Shown piece by piece: positions 1-6,068 of a DNA stretch of 25,418 nt. The position numbers and the translations under genes were made by a program. Below the pieces are notes generated by a model that saw only the letters and a list, made by a program, of their open reading frames with translations, had not been told where the DNA came from and did no database searches. Source of the stretch: a virus; the IMG/VR virus record IMGVR_UViG_3300031565_004200, positions 1-25,418 of that record; one strand, 5' to 3'. The stretch's first letter is position 1. Each line of letters begins with the position of its first letter.

Positions 1-1
1 G

Positions 2-619
2 CGAGAGCAAGAAGGCATGAAGCTATATCGCGATGTTCTTGCCCTGTGTGGTGAAAACGAAGGTACTCGACAATTGCTTGAGGGAAACATAGCCATTGAG
101 CAAGAGCACATTGATGATCTGTGGAGATATTTGAGGAATCCCGAGTTGGTTAAGGCTAACTTCTCTTCGGGTCGAGACACTATGCCTTCGGAGAAACACG
201 CAAAAAAAGAGTACAATGACAGCTTTGCTAGATACCCAGGAGGGATAAGTGGTAGTTCAACCCCCGACTTGCCTGAGCGTGGCAAAGATTGGCATGATGA
301 AATAGATGACGATAAAGAACAGAAAGAAGCACAAGAATCGTTTAAAGATCCTGTCAATCTGCTAGAGAAGCCGAGTAAACACGTAACCAAAGGATTCAAC
401 GCTGCTGCAGTTAAGGCACTTTCCGGTGCTCCGCTATTTGTAAAAGGACCACTGGTACCTCCAGCAGAGAAACGATTCCTGGTTACTCAAGGATATTCCG
501 AGGAGGAGATCGATTCTGGAAGAATTAAGCTGACACCAATGCTTCGAGCAGAGTATAATCGCTGGCTCACTGGGTCGGTAAGGAAATCAATGAGTAAGAT
601 CAGTGGTCGGTGGAGCTAG
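2..619 (+). CDS. Partial gene: ferritin-like helix pair plus phage-specific tail
   Basis: The reading frame is open from base 2, so the gene starts to the left of the window; the ATG at 17 is probably internal. The first ~45 visible residues (REQEGMKLYRDVL, then GTRQLLEGNIAIEQEHIDDL) resemble the last two helices of bacterioferritin and ferritin-like proteins, including the E-x-E-H metal-ligand pattern of the final helix. The remaining ~150 residues are hydrophilic, with an acidic stretch (DDDKEQKEAQE) and no domain I recognise. It ends two bases before the portal start, so it is probably co-translated with the portal. Seen: the helix motif. Inferred: a ferritin-like four-helix domain whose first half lies outside the window. 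Whether it binds iron cannot be judged from this half. Confidence 0.6.
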   Translation, partial: REQEGMKLYRDVLALCGENEGTRQLLEGNIAIEQEHIDDLWRYLRNPELVKANFSSGRDTMPSEKHAKKEYNDSFARYPGGISGSSTPDLPERGKDWHDEIDDDKEQKEAQESFKDPVNLLEKPSKHVTKGFNAAAVKALSGAPLFVKGPLVPPAEKRFLVTQGYSEEEIDSGRIKLTPMLRAEYNRWLTGSVRKSMSKISGRWS

Positions 620-624
620 CAATG
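612..624 (+). promoter_or_regulatory. Ribosome site deciding the portal start
   Basis: GGAG at 612-615 lies six bases before ATG 622. An in-frame GTG at 610 would overlap this site and has no ribosome site of its own, so ATG 622 is preferred. Confidence 0.6.
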
Positions 625-2559
625 CTAGATTATTTGTCATTGCAAGCACCTACTAATACTTCATCAGTTATAACAGAAGCACCGTTCTCACAGATTATTT
701 CTGAAGTAGAGCAGCTGAAAGAAGCTACTTCTGCTATTCCTGCTATGATGAGATCAGACCCTAAAGCTTTTGAGAAAGCTTGGCGGACTATGTCGAAAGA
801 CAAGCCCGACCGTGGTCCCAAATCTGCTTTCTTTGATCCACTATCCCTTCAATATGCCCTTGGGTATAAGGATAGAAAATACTCCCTTACCTACGACACA
901 CTGAAGAGGATGGCTACTCAGCTTGGCGTAGTAGCTGCTATTGTGAATACGAGAATTGCTCAAATTGCAGCATTTTCTCAGCCTTATCGGACCACAAAGT
1001 CTCTAGGGTACATTATCAGGCACAAAGATCCAGAGCATTCCACCACTTCCAGTGAGCGCAGGTTTATTCAACAGTTGGAGTCTTTTATAGCTAGCTGTGG
1101 TGAACCGGGTAGAGAGAATCCTTATACTCGACTAAAGAGACCTAAATTTGAGTCATTCTTGAAGATGATAATTAGGGATACTTTAATTTATGATCAGGTT
1201 TCTTTTGAAATCGTTCCGCGCAATAACGGTATCCCGTTTGAGTTTCGCGCAATAGACGCTTCTACCATTCGTCTTGCTGCTCCAAGTCAAGATGCGTCGT
1301 CGTCGATGCAGTACAGTTACCACCAGAGGAATCTTATTCAGGGAATGACTGGACCTACTGCTAGTAGATTTGGAAATATGTACACGGGAGAGCAGTACGG
1401 GTCTGGGCAACCCTCTGAAGAAGTGATCAGTTGTGTGCAGGTGGTGAATGGTCAGATTCAGAATGTATACACATTCGATGAGTTAGCTTTCGGAGTAAGG
1501 AACCCACGGACTGATATTTATGTTCAGGGATACGGATTTGGAGAGCTGGAGCAACTGATCACAATCATTACCAGCCTTCTATATGCTGAGGAGTACAATA
1601 GGCGATTCTTCATGCAAGGAGCCCACCCTAAAGGTATTTTAAACTTCAAGGGAGACAATTGGACTCCAGATCAACTCGAAGCTTTTAAGCGACAGTGGAT
1701 AGCTCAGGTAGCCGGTACCCAAAATGCATGGAAAACTCCCATCACCCAATCTGAAGGTGTTGAGTGGATTAACATGCAGATGACAAATCAAGATATGCAA
1801 TTTAACGTTTGGGTGGAGTACCTCCTTAAAGTCGCATGTGCAGTTTTTCTCATCGATCCGGCAGAGATCAATTTTGATCTTCATGGTGGAGTACAGCAGA
1901 CTCCTCTATTTGAATCTTCTCAAGAGTGGAAGCTGAAAGCTTCTCGTGATCGTGGTTTGAAACCACTTCTCAGATTCATAGCTGGCCTCGTTAACGAGCA
2001 CGTTATTGACAAGATCGATGACCATTTTGTTTTTGAATTTGCTGGTCTCGATGAGCTTACTGAGCAAGAAAAACACGAGATGATTAAAGAGCAGATTCAG
2101 AGCTACATGACTTTGAATGAGGCTCGTCGTTCTTTGGACCTTCCAGATATTGCTGGAGGTGTAGGTGATTTACCGCTGAATCCAACGCTTGTACAGCTCC
2201 TTCAGTTTATGGACCAGAAGCAACAGCGTGAGGATGAGGCAGATCAGCAGCAACAGCAGGCACAACAACCTGCAGCAGAGCCACCTGCTGATCCACAGCA
2301 AGAACTGAAAGCAGCTCATGCTCAGCAAAAAATACAGCAGGGTCAGGAGAAGCATCCCATTGAGATGGAGATGTTGAAACAAAAACTGATTCAGGCTGGT
2401 GGGCAGGTACCAGAACCTCCACTTCCACAAGAAGGGGAAGAAGTTCCTGCTAAGGCTGATAATCAACCTTTGTCTAAGTATGCTGATCTGATTGGCAAAG
2501 CTAGTGATTTCAGTTTAGACGACTGGATTACTAGGATGAGAGAGATGGACGATGAGTAA
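622..2559 (+). CDS. Portal protein
   Basis: A 645-residue protein with the features of a tailed-phage portal, the dodecameric ring at the capsid vertex through which DNA passes. After a short N-terminus come segments typical of the family: LGVVAAIVNTRIAQIAAFSQP, an RDTLIYDQVSFEIVPRNNG strand pair, and GYGFGELEQLITIITSLLYAEEYNRRFF, where the long helix begins. Further on is AVFLIDPAEINFD. From about residue 530 the tail is rich in Gln, Pro and Glu, probably disordered. ATG 622 is chosen over GTG 610 because GGAG sits six bases upstream. The stop overlaps the next gene by 8 bases. Position next to the minor head protein and before the protease and capsid genes fits. The assignment is firm from family pattern; the phage subgroup is not identifiable. 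Confidence 0.85.
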   Translation: MLDYLSLQAPTNTSSVITEAPFSQIISEVEQLKEATSAIPAMMRSDPKAFEKAWRTMSKDKPDRGPKSAFFDPLSLQYALGYKDRKYSLTYDTLKRMATQLGVVAAIVNTRIAQIAAFSQPYRTTKSLGYIIRHKDPEHSTTSSERRFIQQLESFIASCGEPGRENPYTRLKRPKFESFLKMIIRDTLIYDQVSFEIVPRNNGIPFEFRAIDASTIRLAAPSQDASSSMQYSYHQRNLIQGMTGPTASRFGNMYTGEQYGSGQPSEEVISCVQVVNGQIQNVYTFDELAFGVRNPRTDIYVQGYGFGELEQLITIITSLLYAEEYNRRFFMQGAHPKGILNFKGDNWTPDQLEAFKRQWIAQVAGTQNAWKTPITQSEGVEWINMQMTNQDMQFNVWVEYLLKVACAVFLIDPAEINFDLHGGVQQTPLFESSQEWKLKASRDRGLKPLLRFIAGLVNEHVIDKIDDHFVFEFAGLDELTEQEKHEMIKEQIQSYMTLNEARRSLDLPDIAGGVGDLPLNPTLVQLLQFMDQKQQREDEADQQQQQAQQPAAEPPADPQQELKAAHAQQKIQQGQEKHPIEMEMLKQKLIQAGGQVPEPPLPQEGEEVPAKADNQPLSKYADLIGKASDFSLDDWITRMREMDDE

Positions 2560-3352
2560 GAAACCATTAGATGAACCTAAAGAGTTGTACAGTCACGCTT
2601 ATGACGTACCCGACTCTGAGATGGGAAAATCGGAGGATAGAATGTCTAACAAATCACTTCAGGCACTCAACGATCTGTCTTCAGTAGTTGAGAAATCTCA
2701 GAGGACGGACAAAGCCAACTTGGGAACCCTTCAGTATGATGCAGGGGCGAAGAAGATGACCTTTGGCGGAAAAGAAGCTGAAGGTCTTGGTATTGCGGGA
2801 AAGGAGCCAGGAAAGGTGGGAGATGTTCATTTCAAATTTCCAGGTGAGGGCGAAAAGAAGGAGGGAAAGACTGGACCAACTCCTCCTCCTCTTCCAAAAG
2901 ATGCCAGTGTAGGAGCTGACAAAGCTATGCCGGGCGGAATTGGATCAATTGGCGGTGGCGTTAAAGGTGGAAGCGGTGGAGGAGGTCTCGTGAAAGCGAT
3001 GACAGCTTCAGCTATGCCAGCTGTCAGAGGTGCCAGACTTCGTGCAGGTGAGATGGACATACATCGTTCGGCTACGATGGGGATGACTCGGGGCAATGCT
3101 AAGTTTGCCAAAGATGTCCATACAGGTCCTCTCTGTGGAGAAGTTATCGAACAGGTTGAAGAGGATGCTGTACGCAGAACTAAGCAGCCTATACATAAAT
3201 CTTGCCTTGGTTGTGGACGCAGGTACATAATCAAGAGCATGAATGATTCCTGCCCAACTTGTGCTCTTAGTAAATCCCATATGTGCCAGGAATGCGGTTA
3301 TCAGTTAGTGAAGAGTCATGGTGGATTTGCTTTTTGCCCGATCTGTGGCTAG
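2552..3352 (+). CDS. Protein with two C-terminal zinc ribbons
   Basis: 266 residues. The first ~150 are hydrophilic and contain a Gly-rich linker around residues 128-150 (GGIGSIGGG and similar). The last 49 residues hold four CxxC knuckles: C218/C221, C234/C237, C245/C248 and C262/C265. This spacing fits two zinc ribbons in tandem. No catalytic motif is visible. The start overlaps the end of the portal gene by 8 bases, which indicates translational coupling. Zinc ribbons commonly bind nucleic acid or protein, so a structural or DNA-contacting role in the head is possible but is inference only. It also contains VEKSQRTDK and LVKAMTAS, part of a K-[SA] pattern recurring in neighbouring proteins. 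Confidence 0.7.
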   Translation: MSKKPLDEPKELYSHAYDVPDSEMGKSEDRMSNKSLQALNDLSSVVEKSQRTDKANLGTLQYDAGAKKMTFGGKEAEGLGIAGKEPGKVGDVHFKFPGEGEKKEGKTGPTPPPLPKDASVGADKAMPGGIGSIGGGVKGGSGGGGLVKAMTASAMPAVRGARLRAGEMDIHRSATMGMTRGNAKFAKDVHTGPLCGEVIEQVEEDAVRRTKQPIHKSCLGCGRRYIIKSMNDSCPTCALSKSHMCQECGYQLVKSHGGFAFCPICG

Positions 3353-3361
3353 GAGATAACA

Positions 3362-4111
3362 ATGTTTTTGTATTTACGTCATAATTTAGTAAAAGCTTCA
3401 CCTGAACCAAAGGTGACTAAGCTTCCTTCGTCTGGTCCAGAGCACTCAAATATTCCTCCGTTGTTGATGAGATTAAAGCCAACGAAGGTAGGGAGTCCTG
3501 ATCGAAAAACAGGAAGACTTTCTAGGGATTACGCAGGTACAACTGAAGGTAGGTCTCCTTATCGTTGTAATCCAAAGAATGGTGGCTGTGGAAAGAATGT
3601 GATTCCAGCATCGACTTCGAAGCACGATACTATCGAAGAGGCAGCTAAAATTGCTGGAAAGACTGGTGGAGAGATCGGTAACACAACTAAGGATGGATCT
3701 ATTTTAGTTCATCGACCTCATCGGGTAGTGGAGGGAGCCAAAAGTACTCCATTAAAAAATCCTGTTGAAGTTAAGCATCACCCAAAGACAGGCGGGTCTG
3801 GATTGTGTCCAGATTGTCATGACAAGTGGGGAGGGTTCGATAAGCCTCATGTGATCTCAAGAACGGTTAGCAAAAGTATTGAGCTGTTGAGTCAGATGTT
3901 GAAGGGGTTCGGTCCTGCAGGTGAGGGGTTTGGAAAGCCTATGGAGAAGAGGAAGGGAGAATCTTCCAACGAGTTTATGAGTAGAACTATTAGACACTTG
4001 ATGAAAGACAAAGGGTATGATCAAAAACGTGCGGTAGCTGCTGCTTACCAAATGACAGGTCAATCTAAAACAGGAAAACCAGTAGCCAAAAGTCTGTATT
4101 TGGCTTTGTAG
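3362..4111 (+). CDS. Head-module protein with a Cys4 zinc site
   Basis: 249 residues, function not recognised. A zinc site is likely from C69 and C76 (CNPKNGGC) combined with C149 and C152 (CPDC), with H139/H140 nearby. The ends of the protein are Lys-rich. Near the C-terminus, SRTIRHLMKDKGYDQKRAVAAAY resembles a short helical segment often seen in small phage proteins (IRHLM..K...QAVAIAL). It also contains KSIELLSQMLKG and KSLYLAL, members of a motif recurring in this cluster. The start has AGGAG eight bases upstream, just after the preceding stop. CPDCH made me consider an HNH nuclease, but the second half of that motif is missing. Confidence 0.65.
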   Translation: MFLYLRHNLVKASPEPKVTKLPSSGPEHSNIPPLLMRLKPTKVGSPDRKTGRLSRDYAGTTEGRSPYRCNPKNGGCGKNVIPASTSKHDTIEEAAKIAGKTGGEIGNTTKDGSILVHRPHRVVEGAKSTPLKNPVEVKHHPKTGGSGLCPDCHDKWGGFDKPHVISRTVSKSIELLSQMLKGFGPAGEGFGKPMEKRKGESSNEFMSRTIRHLMKDKGYDQKRAVAAAYQMTGQSKTGKPVAKSLYLAL

Positions 4112-4120
4112 GAGAACAAT

Positions 4121-4594
4121 ATGTCAAATAACCCATATGCTGGAGCTGTTCCTCTGAACTATAGACAGGGAACTGAAGAGCAAGTGGCCAGATCTACTAG
4201 TTTCCGTCCAGGGGAGACGCATAAGCCGGAGTATCGAAATCAGTACAATGATCGTACTATTTTACCCAGAAATGAGGGATGTACTCCGCTGCGTCGGTAC
4301 CCTGACGGACGACTAGATTTTCAATTTGTTGCGTCTCATATCATCGACATAATTCACAAGATCAAAGATGGCGGAAATGTTACTGAGTTTGAGAAAGCTC
4401 TGTTGACACTTACGTTGCCAAAGCAGTTTGGCAGACTTGTAGATCCGAAGATAGCTCAGACGATGACTAAAATTTCAACTGATGAACGCTTGGCAATAGC
4501 GATGTTACTCGACAGACACCAGCGAGAAGAGCTGAATTGGAATGCTGGAATGGGTGGCGGTAGCGTTCCAGGTCGAGGTTCGTCTAGGAGCTAA
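4121..4594 (+). CDS. Unrecognised head-module protein, 157 residues
   Basis: I do not recognise a family. The N-terminal third is polar (NPYAGAVPLNYRQGTEEQ). The middle, about residues 68-130, is predicted helical with FVASHIIDIIHKIKDGGNVTEFEKALLTL followed by DERLAIAMLLDRHQREEL. The C-terminus is Gly/Ser-rich. A TAGGAGA site lies seven bases before the ATG, immediately after the preceding stop, so it is part of the same + strand operon. Its position between the portal and minor head genes suggests a virion or assembly role, which is inference from context only. Confidence 0.65.
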   Translation: MSNNPYAGAVPLNYRQGTEEQVARSTSFRPGETHKPEYRNQYNDRTILPRNEGCTPLRRYPDGRLDFQFVASHIIDIIHKIKDGGNVTEFEKALLTLTLPKQFGRLVDPKIAQTMTKISTDERLAIAMLLDRHQREELNWNAGMGGGSVPGRGSSRS

Positions 4595-4598
4595 TGTG
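4586..4598 (+). promoter_or_regulatory. Ribosome site with GTG start
   Basis: AGGAG at 4586-4590 is five bases before GTG 4596. This favours GTG 4596 over the in-frame ATG at 4542, which lies deep inside the previous gene without a good ribosome site. Confidence 0.6.
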
Positions 4599-4781
4599 GC
4601 TGAGAAGACGGATTATGCGCTGGAGGAGTTTACAAAACACAATCCGGCATCTAAGAAATTAGTCAGCTTTTGGAATGAGAGTTATCAGATTTTTTCTAAG
4701 TCGCTGGCTAGAGAGATTAAAAAGGTAATCGATGAAGGGACTCGCACAAAAAGTACGTCTGGGTCAAAAACTAACTCCTGA
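4596..4781 (+). CDS. Small protein, 61 residues
   Basis: Starts at a GTG right after the previous stop (TAA 4592-4594), with AGGAG at five bases' spacing. The product (MAEKTDYALEEFTKHNPAS, then a helical FWNESYQIFSKSLAREIKKVI) is charged and mostly helical, with a Ser/Thr/Lys-rich end. No family is recognised. The last ~50 bases overlap the start of the next small gene (4732) in another frame. It could be a small assembly or capsid-completion factor, but nothing in the sequence proves that. Confidence 0.5.
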   Translation: MAEKTDYALEEFTKHNPASKKLVSFWNESYQIFSKSLAREIKKVIDEGTRTKSTSGSKTNS

Positions 4782-4902
4782 AGGAAAGCGAGTCCTTCAA
4801 ATCTTGCAAGTCGAATATCTGATGACCAAGGAAGCTGCCCTCCGACTTATACGTGATGGAGGGATTCTTCTTGCTACAGCTATGCTTAGGAGAGGTCACT
4901 GA
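4732..4902 (+). CDS. Small basic protein, 56 residues
   Basis: ATG 4732 has AAAGG six bases upstream, and the frame ends at TGA 4900-4902, sharing an A with the next gene's ATG (TGATG). That overlap and the filling of the 120-base gap between neighbouring genes are the main evidence. The product starts MKGLAQKVRLGQKLTPEGK and continues as a probable helix (RVLQILQVEYLMTKEAALRL), ending in RRGH. It has no recognised family. It reads through the gap left by larger genes and probably serves translational coupling as well as coding. Confidence 0.5.
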   Translation: MKGLAQKVRLGQKLTPEGKRVLQILQVEYLMTKEAALRLIRDGGILLATAMLRRGH

Positions 4903-6068
4903 TGCGAGCTGATCTAATTGTAAAGCGCCCATTGCGACCTGCAGGTAATCAAGGATTGCCTCTCTATGTTTATGGGCAAAAACCTGAGATACCGATGTTG
5001 AGGGCTCCTTCTTATCCTCTCTCTTTTGAGCGGTCGATGCATTCGGGGTATTTAGTTTCCCTCTTGCAGAAGGGGGCGGATATTGATCCGTGGGACATTA
5101 CTACTGAGAGATCGATGTGTTTGAGTAAAGCAGGATTAGCTCAGAAGGTGAGTACAGATTCTAGTGTTGATCCCTATGGTAAGACTCAATTTAGAGCAAC
5201 CCCCTCGGTTAGCAAGCCTAAGCTTAGCGTAGTTCCGCCAATGCGCGAGCCTGTTAGTCCTAAAGGTATTGGGGAGAAGCCTCCGACTAAGGAAGGAGAA
5301 AAGGCTGAATTCTTTAACTTTCTAGAAAATAAAGATCCTAAGTTGGGGGAAGAAGGACCAAAGCCTAGAACTAAGACTAGAGTATCTGAGATGAAGGATT
5401 TATATGCAGATAGTCCGAGCCAGATTAAAGGTCGTCCTGCGATACATCAAGATTCTCCAGACGTGTCGAGTCCTGAGCATAAGTTGGCTGCGGCTAAATC
5501 TGGGAGAGACTATCACTACTCTAATCATATGTACCATGCGGGTCAGTCAAGGGATGCAGGACTACCAGAAGCCCAACGCAAAGACCATGCACAGTTAGCT
5601 GCTCAACACGCTCACGGGTGGAAGGTTTCGGATTTACATGTTCGATCACACGAAAGTATGGGGACTAAAGATACTGAGAAGCACCATGCAGATTGGTCAC
5701 AGTATCATAGACTGAATGCTGATCGCCATAAGGAGAATCCGGCTAAAGAGAGTGGAGTACCTGATACTACCCACGCTACTTCTATGTCACGACACAAGTT
5801 CCATGACTCCCGAGCTGGATTCATGCCTGGGGAGATTGAGCACGTTGGGCAGTTACATGATTTTACAACTGCTGGTTCCAAGGTAACCAAGGTACCGAAA
5901 GAACAGAAAGTGCCAGCTAAGCTTCAATCAGCCAGTCACCTTCAGGTTCCTACTCCTGATACAGGATCATTTGCTGCAGGGGCTAAGCCAGCTGGTGAGA
6001 GTGCTGATACTATGAGCCTAAAAATTAAAAAGTCTTTAGATGATCTTTTTTCGATGGTATCAGCATAA
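4902..6068 (+). CDS. Unrecognised head-module protein with His-rich centre
   Basis: 388 residues, family not recognised. The N-terminal ~90 residues contain hydrophobic and aromatic patches (GLPLYVYGQKPEIPMLRAPSY). Residues ~90-180 are Pro/Lys-rich and probably disordered. The centre, ~190-310, is very His-rich (DYHYSNHMYHAGQ, AQLAAQHAHGWKVSDLHVRSHE, EKHHADWSQYHRLNADRHKE). The C-terminus ends SLKIKKSLDDLFSMVSA, matching a short motif seen in neighbouring proteins. The start codon overlaps the preceding stop; the stop abuts the next ATG. The regular spacing of His and Asp could bind metal, but no known metallo-enzyme signature was recognised. Confidence 0.65.
   Translation: MRADLIVKRPLRPAGNQGLPLYVYGQKPEIPMLRAPSYPLSFERSMHSGYLVSLLQKGADIDPWDITTERSMCLSKAGLAQKVSTDSSVDPYGKTQFRATPSVSKPKLSVVPPMREPVSPKGIGEKPPTKEGEKAEFFNFLENKDPKLGEEGPKPRTKTRVSEMKDLYADSPSQIKGRPAIHQDSPDVSSPEHKLAAAKSGRDYHYSNHMYHAGQSRDAGLPEAQRKDHAQLAAQHAHGWKVSDLHVRSHESMGTKDTEKHHADWSQYHRLNADRHKENPAKESGVPDTTHATSMSRHKFHDSRAGFMPGEIEHVGQLHDFTTAGSKVTKVPKEQKVPAKLQSASHLQVPTPDTGSFAAGAKPAGESADTMSLKIKKSLDDLFSMVSA

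Noticed and set aside
2827-3240. A 137-codon minus-strand frame opposite the zinc-ribbon gene
   Set aside because: It is the mirror of a Gly-rich linker and gives Pro-rich low complexity; no domain or convincing start.
3800-3870. HNH endonuclease at CPDCHDKWGGF in the 249-residue protein
   Set aside because: The second Cys pair and the downstream Asn/His of an HNH motif are missing; the Cys fit a simple zinc site.
4542-4595. ATG 4542 as the start of the 61-residue protein
   Set aside because: It would overlap the preceding gene by 53 bases and lacks a well-placed ribosome site; GTG 4596 has AGGAG at five bases.
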